The position numbers were made by a program, and so were the translations under genes. The notes below the pieces were generated by a model. It was not told where the DNA came from, ran no database searches, and saw only the letters and a list, made by a program, of their open reading frames with translations. From assembly GCA_963603285.1 (NCBI GenBank), contig CAVCMG010000005.1:40027-104026 (forward strand): a DNA stretch of 64,000 nucleotides. The letters are read 5' to 3'. This document shows positions 45,253 through 54,580 of the stretch, in pieces. Position 1 is the stretch's first letter. Each line of letters starts with the position of its first letter. This DNA is from UBA11957 sp963603285 (GTDB lineage: Bacteria; Bacillota; Clostridia; Lachnospirales; Lachnospiraceae).

Positions 45253-45345
45253 AAGCCGTGCCGCTTTTCGCGGAAGGTACGCTGTATATAACAGATGCAA
45301 TACGAAAGAATATTTACTATAGAAACTTGACAGGTGGAGAAAAGA

Positions 45346-46410
45346 ATGGGAATAACGAGTCAGATTCTGGCAACAGCCAACGGTCCGGTGGCATATTTGG
45401 TGGTCGGATGGCTGGGAAACTGTGATAAAATTTTAGCCGCTGTTATGCTGGGCTTTATACTGGATCTGCTGATTGGCGATCCGCACTGGCTGTATCATCC
45501 GGTACAGGCTATCGGAAAGCTGATCAGTGTGCTGGAGAAGGTATTTCGCAGGATTTTTCCGAAAACAAAGACGGGAGAGCGCATTGCCGGATGCTTTCTG
45601 GTCGGCTTTGTCGTAGGGATCAGCGTCGGTGTGACCGTGGCGCTTCTGGTATTCTGCTATCATGTGAACTGGGGACTGGGGCTTCTGGTAGAGACGATCA
45701 TCTGTTTCCAGATGCTGGCAACGAAGTCCCTGAAAACAGAGAGTATGAAGGTCTATGATGCTTTAAAAACAGGCGACATAGAGAAAAGCCGTAAGGCAGT
45801 ATCCATGATCGTCGGACGCGATACCCAGAATCTGACCGAAGAGGGTGTGACAAAGGCGGCCGTAGAGACGGTGGCGGAGAATGCTTCCGATGGTGTGCTG
45901 GCGCCACTGTTTTATATGATGATCGGTGGCGGTATTCTGGCCGTTGCCTATAAGGCGGTCAATACGATGGATTCGATGGTCGGCTATAAGAATGACCGCT
46001 ACCAGTATTTTGGCACAGCGGCGGCAGTGCTTGACGATATTGTGAACTATATTCCGGCCCGCCTGTCGGCATGGCTGATGATTCAGGCGGCAGCTCTGCT
46101 TCCGGGGATGGATGCAAAGCATGCCAGAAAGATCTATAAGAGAGACCGCTATAAACACGCCAGCCCCAATTCGGCCCATACAGAGTCCGTGATGGCCGGT
46201 GCGCTGAATATCCAGCTGGCCGGGGATGCGTGGTATTTTGGCAAGCTGCATAAAAAGGAGTATATCGGAGATCCCGTCCGTTCGGTGGAGATGGAAGATA
46301 TACCGAGAGCCAACAGGCTTTTATATGGCACTGCGGTTGTGGCGCTTTGTGAATTCTGGGTGGTCAGACTTCTGGTGGTTGGACTGCTTGGATATTTCGG
46401 AGGTATGTAA
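45346..46410 (+). CDS. cbiB: Adenosylcobinamide-phosphate synthase
   Basis: About 354 residues, membrane protein with several hydrophobic helices. LGFILDLLIGDPHWLYHPVQAIGKLI is the CbiB N-terminal signature; SMIVGRDTQNLTEEGVTKAAVETVAENASDGVLAPLFY and KAVNTMDSMVGYKNDRYQYFG are also diagnostic. Attaches aminopropanol phosphate to adenosylcobyric acid. About 28 extra residues precede the usual start. ATG 45346 follows AGGTGGAG. Confidence 0.94.
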   Translation: MGITSQILATANGPVAYLVVGWLGNCDKILAAVMLGFILDLLIGDPHWLYHPVQAIGKLISVLEKVFRRIFPKTKTGERIAGCFLVGFVVGISVGVTVALLVFCYHVNWGLGLLVETIICFQMLATKSLKTESMKVYDALKTGDIEKSRKAVSMIVGRDTQNLTEEGVTKAAVETVAENASDGVLAPLFYMMIGGGILAVAYKAVNTMDSMVGYKNDRYQYFGTAAAVLDDIVNYIPARLSAWLMIQAAALLPGMDAKHARKIYKRDRYKHASPNSAHTESVMAGALNIQLAGDAWYFGKLHKKEYIGDPVRSVEMEDIPRANRLLYGTAVVALCEFWVVRLLVVGLLGYFGGM

Positions 46411-47448
46411 ATGAAGGAACAGGTACACGGCGGTGATGTTTACCGTCATCCCGATGTCATAGATTTTTCATCCAATATGAATCCGCTGGGGACGCCAAAG
46501 TCTCTGACAGCTGCGGTGATCGACAGTATGCAGCGGATCGCCCAGTATCCGGATGTCCGGTGTGAAAAGCTGATCGAGGCACTGGCGGTATACGAAGGTG
46601 TAAAGGAAGAACAGCTGATCTGCGGAAACGGTGCGGCGGATCTGATCTTTCAGCTGGTACAGGCTGTAAAGCCAAAGCGGGCGCTGATCCAGGCTCCGAC
46701 ATTCGTGGAATACGCACAGGCGCTGGAAAGTGTCGGCTGTACGGTAGATTACTATGATTCCACAAAAGACGGTTACCGGATCACAGAAAATTATGTAAAG
46801 GCGCTGGACGCCTCTTATGATATTGCCTTTCTGTGCAATCCGAACAATCCGACGGGCTTTGTGATTGAACCGGCGATTCTGGAACAGATCGTGGATGTCT
46901 GTAAGGAGAAGCATATTTTCCTTGTGGTGGATGAATGTTTTCAGGACTTTATACCGGAGGAAAAGCGGTTTTCCTTAAAGGACCGTCTGGCAGACTGTAA
47001 GGATCTGTTTCTGTTAAAAGCCTTTACCAAGCGGTATGCGATGGCCGGGCTGCGTCTGGGATACGGTATCACGGACAATGCCGGACTTCTCGAAAAAATG
47101 GAGACGATCACACAGCCGTGGAATGTGTCACTTCCGGCACAGGAAGCCGGACTTGCCGCGCTGAAGGAGACAGCGTATGTCCGGGAGGGCTTACAGCTGG
47201 TACAGAAGGAGCTGGCATGGTTAAAGGAACAGTTTCAGACGCTAGGTCTCAAAACCTATGATTCCCAGGCGAATTACCTGTTTTTTGAAGGACCGGTCGA
47301 TTTAAAGGAGAAATGTCTGGAGAAAAAGATCCTGATCCGCAGCTGCAGTAATTATGTGGGGCTGGATGAGCGGTATTTCCGTGTGGCTGTGAGAAAGCAT
47401 ACGGATAATGTGGCATTGGTAAATGCCCTGCAGGAAATTCTCCGATAA
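46411..47448 (+). CDS. cobD: Threonine-phosphate decarboxylase
   Basis: 345 residues, PLP enzyme. It starts HGGDVYRHPDVIDFSSNMNPLG, a CobD hallmark; FLCNPNNPTGF, VVDECFQDFIPE and the Lys region LLKAFTKRYAMAGLRLGYG follow. Makes (R)-1-amino-2-propanol phosphate, the CbiB substrate, and lies directly after cbiB with abutting codons. The minus-strand gene at 11.2-12.3 kb is a diverged paralogue. Confidence 0.93.
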   Translation: MKEQVHGGDVYRHPDVIDFSSNMNPLGTPKSLTAAVIDSMQRIAQYPDVRCEKLIEALAVYEGVKEEQLICGNGAADLIFQLVQAVKPKRALIQAPTFVEYAQALESVGCTVDYYDSTKDGYRITENYVKALDASYDIAFLCNPNNPTGFVIEPAILEQIVDVCKEKHIFLVVDECFQDFIPEEKRFSLKDRLADCKDLFLLKAFTKRYAMAGLRLGYGITDNAGLLEKMETITQPWNVSLPAQEAGLAALKETAYVREGLQLVQKELAWLKEQFQTLGLKTYDSQANYLFFEGPVDLKEKCLEKKILIRSCSNYVGLDERYFRVAVRKHTDNVALVNALQEILR

Positions 47449-47542
47449 CAAAAGCAGAAGATACGCTCTGTCTGCGGTGTGAAAACCGCAGTGGAAAAGA
47501 GCTTTGCGGCGAAAATGTCGCAGATATACACAGGAGGCAGTT

Positions 47543-49054
47543 ATGGCAAAAGCAATCATGGTACAGGGAACGATGTCAAATGCAGGCAAGAGCCTTTTGG
47601 CAGCCGGTCTCTGCCGTATTTTTCATCAGGATGGCTATAAGGTAGCCCCGTTTAAATCACAGAATATGGCGCTGAATTCCTTTATTACCGAGGAAGGACT
47701 CGAGATGGGCCGGGCGCAGGTCATGCAGGCAGAAGCAGCGGGTATCAAGCCGTCGGTGCTGATGAATCCGATCCTGTTAAAGCCGACAAACGATGTGGGC
47801 TCACAGGTGATCGTAAACGGTGAGGTGCTAGGAACGATGAGCGCCAGAGACTACTTCGCCTATAAGACAAAGCTGATCCCGGATATTATGAAGGCATACA
47901 ACAAGCTGGCAGAAGAAAACGATATCATCGTGATCGAGGGCGCGGGCAGTCCGGCTGAGATCAATCTGAAGCAGGAAGATATCGTCAATATGGGCATGGC
48001 CAAGATGGCGAAAGCGCCGGTGCTCCTTGTCGGCGATATCGACAGAGGCGGCGTATTTGCCCAGCTGATCGGTACGGTCATGCTGCTGGAAGAGGATGAA
48101 AAGGCCATGGTCAAGGGCCTTGTGATCAATAAATTCCGCGGGGACAAGACAATCCTGGATCCGGGTGTGGAGATGCTCGAAGAAAAGTCCGGTATCCCGG
48201 TGGTCGGCGTAGCGCCGTACTTAAATATCCAGGTCGAGGACGAGGACAGTCTGACCGAGCGCTTTAACCAGCACGGTGAGATCGGTGTGATCGATCTGGC
48301 GGTGATCCGTGTGCCGCGTATTTCGAATTTTACCGATTTTAATCCCTTTGAGAGTATGCCGGGTGTGACAGTACGCTATGTCAAATCGGCGGCAGAGCTG
48401 GGAGATCCGGATATGATCCTGCTTCCGGGTACGAAAAATACGATGGAGGATCTGCTCTGGATGCGTGAAAACGGTCTGGAGGCGCTGATCTTAAAGGCGG
48501 CGGCAAACGGCAAGGTGGTCTTTGGTATCTGCGGTGGTTATCAGATGCTTGGCGAGACGCTTTCCGATCCGGAGCATGTGGAGGCCGGTGGTACGATCCG
48601 CGGTATGGGACTTCTGCCGATGGATACGGTCTTTGCCGAGGGTAAGACAAGAACCCGGGTCAACGGTACGTTCGGACAGGTTGGCGGCGTGCTGGACAGT
48701 CTGAGCGATGTAGAGCTGTCCGGTTATGAGATCCATATGGGCGTCAGCACCTTAAAGGACGGTGTGGCCTCGATGACCCATATCGAGGATTTTGTAAAGA
48801 AGGACGGCACAAAGGCAGACGGCGCGCAGCATGGCAATGTGTACGGTACTTACGTGCACGGCGTGTTTGATAAGGAAGAGGTAGCCAAGGCCGTGATCCG
48901 TGGCATCGGTAAACAGAAAGGCATCGATACCGAGAATATCACCGGTGTGGATTTCCAGGCGTTTAAGGAGACCCAGTACGATATTCTGGCAGCGGAGCTC
49001 AGAAGGCATCTGGACATGGAGAAGATTTACGAGATTTTGAACGCAGGTCTGTAG
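47543..49054 (+). CDS. cbiP: Cobyric acid synthase
   Basis: About 503 residues. N-terminal ATPase domain with KAIMVQGTMSNAGKSLLAAGL and FKSQNMALNS; VGDIDRGGVFAQLIGT; C-terminal glutamine amidotransferase with nucleophile Cys in VFGICGGYQMLGE and His in NVYGTYVHGVFD. Amidates the b, d, e and g side chains. ATG 47543 has AGGAGG upstream; the longer frame has no RBS. Confidence 0.95.
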   Translation: MAKAIMVQGTMSNAGKSLLAAGLCRIFHQDGYKVAPFKSQNMALNSFITEEGLEMGRAQVMQAEAAGIKPSVLMNPILLKPTNDVGSQVIVNGEVLGTMSARDYFAYKTKLIPDIMKAYNKLAEENDIIVIEGAGSPAEINLKQEDIVNMGMAKMAKAPVLLVGDIDRGGVFAQLIGTVMLLEEDEKAMVKGLVINKFRGDKTILDPGVEMLEEKSGIPVVGVAPYLNIQVEDEDSLTERFNQHGEIGVIDLAVIRVPRISNFTDFNPFESMPGVTVRYVKSAAELGDPDMILLPGTKNTMEDLLWMRENGLEALILKAAANGKVVFGICGGYQMLGETLSDPEHVEAGGTIRGMGLLPMDTVFAEGKTRTRVNGTFGQVGGVLDSLSDVELSGYEIHMGVSTLKDGVASMTHIEDFVKKDGTKADGAQHGNVYGTYVHGVFDKEEVAKAVIRGIGKQKGIDTENITGVDFQAFKETQYDILAAELRRHLDMEKIYEILNAGL

Positions 49055-49081
49055 GATCTGGGATAAAGGAGATAAAAGAAG

Positions 49082-49723
49082 ATGAAAGTGGAACTGGAAA
49101 ATGTAAAACCCAGAGAGATTGAAAAGAGAAGCTTTGAGATCATCACCGAGGAGCTGGGGGATAAAAAGCTGATCCCAGGTACGGAGCTGATCGTAAAACG
49201 GTGTATCCATACCAGTGCGGATTTTGATTATGCGGATAATCTGGCCTTTTCCGAAAATGTTGTGGAGCAGGCCATGCAGGCGATCAAGGACGGCGCATGT
49301 ATCGTGACCGATACCCAGATGGCCAAATCCGGCATCAACAAACGGGCGCTGGCCAGATACGGCGGCGAGGTGTACTGCTTTATGTCGGATGAGGATGTGG
49401 CAGAGATCGCGAAGAAAAACGGTTCTACCAGAGCAACGGCCAGCATGGACAAGGCAGCTGCCATGGATAAGAAGCTGATCTTTGCCATCGGTAATGCCCC
49501 GACAGCCCTCGTACGTCTGTATGAGCTGATCGAAGACGGTAAGCTGGATCCGGCGCTGATCATCGGTGTGCCGGTAGGCTTTGTCAATGTCGTGCAGTCC
49601 AAGGAGCTGATCATGGAGGCGGGTGTGCCGTATATTGTGGCCAGAGACCGCAAGGGTGGCAGCAATATCGCCGCCTGCATCGTCAATGCCCTGCTGTATA
49701 TGATCGACGACAGAAGAGACTGA
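49082..49723 (+). CDS. cbiC: Cobalt-precorrin-8 methylmutase
   Basis: 213 residues. Moves the C11 methyl to C12 to give cobyrinic acid. The active-site His lies in VKRCIHTSADFDYADNLAF; IVTDTQMAKSGINK, IGNAPTALVRLYELI and GVPVGFVNVVQSKE are characteristic. Last gene of the operon, followed by a strong terminator. Confidence 0.95.
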   Translation: MKVELENVKPREIEKRSFEIITEELGDKKLIPGTELIVKRCIHTSADFDYADNLAFSENVVEQAMQAIKDGACIVTDTQMAKSGINKRALARYGGEVYCFMSDEDVAEIAKKNGSTRATASMDKAAAMDKKLIFAIGNAPTALVRLYELIEDGKLDPALIIGVPVGFVNVVQSKELIMEAGVPYIVARDRKGGSNIAACIVNALLYMIDDRRD

Positions 49724-49738
49724 TATATACCATATAAA

Positions 49739-49771
49739 ATGCCGGAGGCGCAGGCTTCCGGCATTTTTTTG
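49739..49771 (+). terminator. Terminator of the cobalamin operon
   Basis: AATGCCGGA (49739-49747) pairs with TCCGGCATT (49757-49765), followed by seven T. Confidence 0.9.
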
Positions 49772-49857
49772 CCTTAGCATATAAAAGAAAGCTCCGCTGC
49801 TGGTTTACCAGAGTCGCTGTTATGATAGGATTGTACAGCAAATGGATAGGATTTGTC

Positions 49858-49886
49858 TTGGAAATCTGCAGCGGGATGTGTATAAT
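49858..49886 (+). promoter_or_regulatory. Promoter of the alpha-glucosidase gene
   Basis: TTGGAA (49858-49863), 17-bp spacer, TATAAT (49881-49886). Confidence 0.75.
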
Positions 49887-49928
49887 AGGCAAAAGAAAAA
49901 ATGAGTCTGCCGAGGGAGGTTTGGGAAA

Positions 49929-51596
49929 ATGGAGAAAAAATGGTGGCACGATAAGGTAGCGTATCAGATCTATCCAAAGAGCTTTTGTGACAGCAATGGA
50001 GACGGCATCGGGGATATCCCGGGTATCCTCTCCAAACTGGATTACTTACAGGCGCTGGGCATCGATATCCTCTGGCTTTCACCGGTCTACAAGTCGCCTT
50101 TTGTGGATCAGGGATACGATATCGCGGATTATTATGCGATCGCCGAACAGTTTGGTACGATGGAAGAGTTCGATACGCTTCTGGCAGAGGCGAAAAAGCG
50201 CGGGATCGGAATTATCATGGATCTGGTGGTCAATCACTGCTCGGATCAGCATGTATGGTTCCAGAAAGCACTAAAGGATCCGGAAGGGGAGTATGGCCAG
50301 TATTTCTATTTCCGCAAGGGAAAGAATGGAAAGGCTCCGAGCAATTACCGGTCGTATTTTGGCGGCAGCTGCTGGGAGAAAGTCGAAGGTACGGAGTACT
50401 ATTATCTGCATATGTTTGCCAAGGAGCAGCCGGATCTGAACTGGGAGAATCCCGTGGTACGTGAAAAGGTATACGATATGGTGAACTGGTGGCTGGACAA
50501 GGGACTGGCCGGTTTCCGCATCGATGCGATCATCAATATCAAAAAGGATCTGGCCTTTGCCGATATCGAGCCGGACGGACCGGATGGCCTGGCGGCATGC
50601 TGGAAGATGGTGGAGCGCGTGCAGGGCGTGGATGTATTTCTGGAAGAATTAAAGGAAAAGACCTTTGCCAGAAAGGACGCTTTTACGGTCGGTGAGGTGT
50701 TTAATGTTACCGTGGATCGTCTGCCGGCATTTATCGGAGAAAACGGCCATTTTTCTACGATGTTTGACTTTTCCGCCCATATGCTCAGTGAGGGAGAGCA
50801 CGGCTGGTACGATGCGCCGGAGATCGATTTTAACGAATGGCGGCAGGCTGTGTGTACATCACAGCTGCAGGTACAGGCGGCGGACTGCTTTGAGGCCAAT
50901 ATCATCGAGAATCACGATGAACCGCGTGGCGTATCACGGTTTTTACCGGCATATGCCCGGAATGCGGACGGGGCCAAAATGCTGGGAACGGTCAGCGTAC
51001 TGCTGCGGGGGATTCCCTTTATCTATCAGGGACAGGAGATCGGTATGCAGAATGCCGTATGGTACAGCGTGGAGGAATTTAACGATATCAACACGATCGA
51101 CCAGTATCAGCTGGCGATAAAAGCGGGTCTTACAGAGGAACAGGCGCTGGCGGCCTGCGGACACTTAAGCCGGGACAATGCCCGTACACCGATGCAGTGG
51201 GATGCCGTGGCAAATGCCGGATTTACGACGGGCACACCCTGGCTGAAGGTGAATGAAAATTATACCGACATCAATGTGGCCAGTCAGGAGAAGGATCCCG
51301 CATCTGTACTGAACTATTACCGTAAGCTGATCGCCCTCAGAAAATCGGAAGCGTACAGAGCGCTCTTTGCCTGGGGGACATTTGCACCGGCCTGCGGCGA
51401 TATGGACTATATCATGGCCTATACAAGGACTTACGAGGGAAAAACGGTGCTGGTAGCAGCGAATTTTGGCAGAGAGCCACAGAAGCTTATGCTGGAACAG
51501 CCGGTACAGAAGCTTTTGCTTTTCAATAAAACGGCGGAGGTTACAGCCGACCAGCTGGTGCTGCCGGGCTGTGGCGTGATCGTTGCGGAAATATAA
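49929..51596 (+). CDS. GH13 alpha-glucosidase (oligo-1,6-glucosidase type)
   Basis: 555 residues. WWHDKVAYQIYPKSFCDSNGDGIGDIPGI is the start typical of GH13 subfamily 31. Catalytic residues are in GFRIDAI (nucleophile Asp), VGEVFN (acid/base Glu) and IENHDEPR (third Asp); the family usually has NHDQPR. DLVVNHCSDQHVWF and NARTPMQWD are also present. Cytoplasmic, no signal peptide, so it should act on imported isomalto- or malto-oligosaccharides, sucrose or trehalose-type substrates. Monocistronic with its own promoter and terminator. Confidence 0.92.
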   Translation: MEKKWWHDKVAYQIYPKSFCDSNGDGIGDIPGILSKLDYLQALGIDILWLSPVYKSPFVDQGYDIADYYAIAEQFGTMEEFDTLLAEAKKRGIGIIMDLVVNHCSDQHVWFQKALKDPEGEYGQYFYFRKGKNGKAPSNYRSYFGGSCWEKVEGTEYYYLHMFAKEQPDLNWENPVVREKVYDMVNWWLDKGLAGFRIDAIINIKKDLAFADIEPDGPDGLAACWKMVERVQGVDVFLEELKEKTFARKDAFTVGEVFNVTVDRLPAFIGENGHFSTMFDFSAHMLSEGEHGWYDAPEIDFNEWRQAVCTSQLQVQAADCFEANIIENHDEPRGVSRFLPAYARNADGAKMLGTVSVLLRGIPFIYQGQEIGMQNAVWYSVEEFNDINTIDQYQLAIKAGLTEEQALAACGHLSRDNARTPMQWDAVANAGFTTGTPWLKVNENYTDINVASQEKDPASVLNYYRKLIALRKSEAYRALFAWGTFAPACGDMDYIMAYTRTYEGKTVLVAANFGREPQKLMLEQPVQKLLLFNKTAEVTADQLVLPGCGVIVAEI

Positions 51597-51629
51597 GAAC
51601 GTACGGGTAGAAGAGTAAACCGGTAAAAG

Positions 51630-51693
51630 AAAATCCCCGAAAATGCGGCTGTTTTGCAGAGAACAAAACAGACAGGCATTTCGGGGATTTTGT
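51630..51693. terminator. Bidirectional terminator between the alpha-glucosidase and arsR genes
   Basis: AAAATCCCCGAAAATGC pairs with GCATTTCGGGGATTTT around an inner CTGTTTT/AAAACAG stem; T runs on both strands suit the convergent genes. Confidence 0.8.
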
Positions 51694-51765
51694 TATGTTG
51701 TATAAAAGAAACAGCGGTTTGTGTCTGAGGATATAAAGGACAGGATCCGTGGGCGCTGAAAGATA

Positions 51766-52140
51766 TTATGACGGTTCATCGGGACAGGTGATCTGCATCA
51801 GATGCTCGATGGCTTTATGTAAAAGCTGAACCTCCGGGGTATCGGACGCCTTGTAATACATTTCCTTGCCCTGTCTGCGGCTTGAGATCAGGCCGATGGC
51901 TTTTAACTGTTTCAGGTGATGGGAGATAGCGGGACTGCTCATATCCATCAGGGCCGATATATTGATGACGCATTCTTCACAGTGACACAGCAGGAGAAAG
52001 ATGCGCAGACGGTTGCCGTCAGAAAGCTGCTTGAAATATTCAGCGACAGTCTGGAAATCCTTTGTCTTGGCAATCCTGGCGATCAGCTGTTCCGATGCGG
52101 AAAATGTACCATGACTGTGGGGGAGTGTTTCTTTTTCCAT
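51766..52140 (-). CDS. ArsR/SmtB-family regulator
   Basis: 124 residues, winged helix. The recognition region is VINISALMDMSSPAISHHLKQLKAIGLI followed by the wing RRQGKEMYYKAS. LLLCHCEECVI at the start of the DNA-binding helices matches the position of the metal-binding ELCVC box, with two nearby Cys and a His, and His residues near both termini could complete a site. Metal-responsive repression is plausible, but no metal transporter adjoins it. Good AGGAGG on the minus strand. Confidence 0.88.
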   Translation of the reverse strand: MEKETLPHSHGTFSASEQLIARIAKTKDFQTVAEYFKQLSDGNRLRIFLLLCHCEECVINISALMDMSSPAISHHLKQLKAIGLISSRRQGKEMYYKASDTPEVQLLHKAIEHLMQITCPDEPS

Positions 52141-52179
52141 GGTGTATAAACCTCCTCATGTGCGATATCCTGTACAGTA

Positions 52180-52237
52180 CACAGACGGTCTGTGACCATA
52201 AGTATTTTTATTATAACACAGGAGAAAGAGAAAACAA
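52180..52237 (-). promoter_or_regulatory. arsR promoter and dyad operator
   Basis: On the minus strand TTGTTT (52232-52237), 16-bp spacer, TATAAT (52210-52215). CACAGACGGTCTGTG (52180-52194), a perfect 7-bp-arm dyad, lies just downstream in the transcribed leader and is a likely autoregulatory site. The rest of the 257-bp gap to azlC holds only a weak plus-strand promoter (TAGACT-17-TAAGAT, 52341-52369). Confidence 0.6.
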
Positions 52238-52397
52238 GAAACGAAATGTTATAGCTTGCAGGGCTGATAGTTGCCACGGGAATAGTTTCCTTGCAGTTTT
52301 TCTGTTTTGAAAATAAATCATATATTTCCCAGTAAGTATATAGACTTAAAAGGGAAAACGTGCTAAGATAACGGGGAATTTATCAGCAGGAGTACAT

Positions 52398-53099
52398 ATG
52401 AAAAAGGAAATACGAAAGACAGCATTTATCAAATCACTGCCGATTCTGTGCAGTTATATATTTCTCGGCGCGGCCTACGGTATCCTGATGCAGGAGGCCG
52501 GGTTTGCCTGGTATATTTCCCTGGGGATCAGTATGACTGTATATACGGGCGCGTTCCAGTTTGTGCTGATCACGCTGCTTTCCGGCGGAGCGTCCTTGCT
52601 TACCGTGGCGGTGACTGCGCTTTTAATGAACAGCCGCCAGATATTTTACAGCCTTACATTTCTGGAGGAATTTCAGAAGATGGGGCGGCTGCTGCCCTTT
52701 ATGATCCATACAATGACCGATGAGACCTATGCCGTTAATCTGACGCTGAAAGACATGGAGCCGGAGAAAAAGCAGGGGGTCATGGCCTGGCTGGCGCTGG
52801 ATTCCTGGTGCTACTGGATGGTCGGTGCTGTGATCGGCGGTATGGCCGGTCAGCTCATCCCGTTTGATACGGAGGGCATTGATTACTGTATGACGGCGCT
52901 GTTTGTCACGATTTTTATGGATCAGTGGCAGCAGGCCAGAGATCACAGACCGGCATTGACAGGACTTGCGGCGGCGATCGTGTGTCTTTTTGTATTTGGC
53001 AGTACGACATTTATGCTGCCGGCGCTTCTGATCACTTCAGGGCTTTTGCTTCTTTATAGAAAAAAGGAAAAAGGAGGGAAAACAGATGCCGTACAGTAA
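52398..53099 (+). CDS. azlC: AzlC-family branched-chain amino acid exporter subunit
   Basis: 233 residues with several membrane helices. YIFLGAAYGILMQEAGF, the NSRQIFYSLTFLEEF segment (family N-x-R) and TDETYAV are AzlC signatures. AzlC pairs with the small AzlD to export branched-chain amino acids or analogues in characterised systems. AGGAG precedes ATG. It overlaps azlD by 14 bp. Confidence 0.9.
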   Translation: MKKEIRKTAFIKSLPILCSYIFLGAAYGILMQEAGFAWYISLGISMTVYTGAFQFVLITLLSGGASLLTVAVTALLMNSRQIFYSLTFLEEFQKMGRLLPFMIHTMTDETYAVNLTLKDMEPEKKQGVMAWLALDSWCYWMVGAVIGGMAGQLIPFDTEGIDYCMTALFVTIFMDQWQQARDHRPALTGLAAAIVCLFVFGSTTFMLPALLITSGLLLLYRKKEKGGKTDAVQ

Positions 53100-53409
53100 A
53101 CTGATACCGGTGATCGCATTGTCGATCGTGATCACGTTTTCCCTGCGTGCGCTGCCCTTTGTCCTGTTCCGGGGCGACCGGCAGATGCCGCCGTTTCTGG
53201 AAAAGCTGGGAAAAACACTGCCTCCGGCGATCATGGCGGTGCTGGTGGTCTACTGCCTGAAGCAGGTGGTGACGGATTTTTCCGGCTACGGTATACCGCA
53301 GCTGGCGGCCACGGTGGTTGTTGTGGTATTGTATAAATGGAAGCACAATACCTTTTTATCCATCGGCGCGGGAACGGCCTGCAATATGCTTTTGCTGCAT
53401 CTGCTGTAG
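53086..53409 (+). CDS. azlD: AzlD-family exporter small subunit
   Basis: 107 residues, three to four hydrophobic helices. The ITFSLRALPFVLFRG start, with LPPAIMAVLVVYCLK and the final GTACNMLLLHLL, fits AzlD. It begins inside azlC with AAAGGAGG upstream, so the two subunits are made together. A LysR gene follows 87 bp later without a terminator. Confidence 0.9.
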   Translation: MPYSKLIPVIALSIVITFSLRALPFVLFRGDRQMPPFLEKLGKTLPPAIMAVLVVYCLKQVVTDFSGYGIPQLAATVVVVVLYKWKHNTFLSIGAGTACNMLLLHLL

Positions 53410-53496
53410 AAAGAGGACGGGCAGCCTGTGTGGCGAGGCAATGGATATACGGCACAGATCAGGTGAAAACGATACGATCAGAGAGGAGACCGGAAG

Positions 53497-54417
53497 ATGA
53501 CACTGACACAGATCCATTATGTAATTATAATAGCGGAAACAAAATCCATGAATAAGGCGGCAGAGCTTCTGTATGTGGCACAGCCGTCTCTGACCAATGC
53601 GATCAAGGAGCTGGAAAAGGAGCTGGGGATCACGCTGTTTTTCCGCAGCGGCAAGGGCGTGACGCTGACCAATGACGGCACGGAGTTTCTCCAGCATGCC
53701 CGCCAGATCTACGGCGAGTATGAGAATGTCATGGAAAAATACGGAAAAAACAGCAACTATAAAAAGAAATTTGGCGTTTCCACCCAGCATTATTCCTTCG
53801 CAGTCAAGGCTTTTGTGGATATGGCAAAGGAATTTGACATGTCGAAATATGAATTTGCGATCCGGGAAACAAGGACAGCCGAGGTTATCAGCGATGTGAG
53901 CACGTTGAAGAGTGAGATCGGCGTGCTGTATCTGAGCGATTATAACCGCAAGGCGATCCAGAAGCTTCTGAAAAATGCCAATCTGGAATTCCATCATCTG
54001 ATCGAATGTCAGGCGTATGTGTATCTGTGGAAGCATCATCCGCTGGCAAATGAAGCGGCGATCAGCTTTGAACAGCTCGAAGGCTATCCATGTCTGTCCT
54101 TTGAGCAGGGGGACAACAGCTCGTTTTATCTGGCCGAGGAGATTTTATCTACGAATGAATATTCCCAGGTGATCAAGGCCAATGACCGGGCTACGATGCT
54201 GAATCTGATGGTGGGCTTAAACGGCTATACCCTGTGTTCCGGTATTATCTGTGAGGAGTTAAACGGCAGCGATTACCGCGCCGTGCCGTTTCATTCCGAT
54301 GAGGAGAATCCCAACAGTGTGATGGAGATCGGCTATATCACGCGGAAAAATATTCTGCTGAGCCGGATGGGCGAAAGCTATATCAAAGCCATCCGGAAAT
54401 ATCTGGGGATCGCATAA
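53497..54417 (+). CDS. LysR-family transcriptional regulator
   Basis: 306 residues. The N-terminal HTH contains IIIAETKSMNKAAELLYVAQPSLTNAIKELEKELGITLFFRSGKGVTLT, followed by a periplasmic-binding-like effector domain (about 90-300). It lies between azlCD and the metY region, so either could be its target; sulfur or amino acid control is inferred from the CysB/CysL-like neighbourhood only. AGAGAGGAG lies upstream. Confidence 0.9.
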   Translation: MTLTQIHYVIIIAETKSMNKAAELLYVAQPSLTNAIKELEKELGITLFFRSGKGVTLTNDGTEFLQHARQIYGEYENVMEKYGKNSNYKKKFGVSTQHYSFAVKAFVDMAKEFDMSKYEFAIRETRTAEVISDVSTLKSEIGVLYLSDYNRKAIQKLLKNANLEFHHLIECQAYVYLWKHHPLANEAAISFEQLEGYPCLSFEQGDNSSFYLAEEILSTNEYSQVIKANDRATMLNLMVGLNGYTLCSGIICEELNGSDYRAVPFHSDEENPNSVMEIGYITRKNILLSRMGESYIKAIRKYLGIA

Positions 54418-54468
54418 GCGGGGATGTCCGGGAGAAGAGAGTCTGTATGTCAGAGAGAAAATCTGTAA

Positions 54469-54516
54469 AAACATAGCAAGATATAGTTTGAAACTATAAC
54501 CTGCTATGTTTTTTCT
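54469..54516 (+). terminator. Terminator after lysR
   Basis: AACATAGCA pairs with TGCTATGTT, inner ATAGTTTGAAACTAT hairpin, then TTTTTTC. Confidence 0.85.
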
Positions 54517-54530
54517 ATATTAGACACATA

Positions 54531-54552
54531 ATCCCCACTGTGATAGTATGAT
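54531..54552 (+). promoter_or_regulatory. metY leader promoter with motif shared with the cobalamin operon
   Basis: TATGAT (54547-54552) preceded by ATCCCCACTGTGATAG, almost the same as the spacer of the cbiD promoter. The -35 position (ACACAT) is poor, suggesting dependence on an activator. Confidence 0.5.
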
Positions 54553-54580
54553 TTCAACAGGAACGAAGGAGGCAACACAG

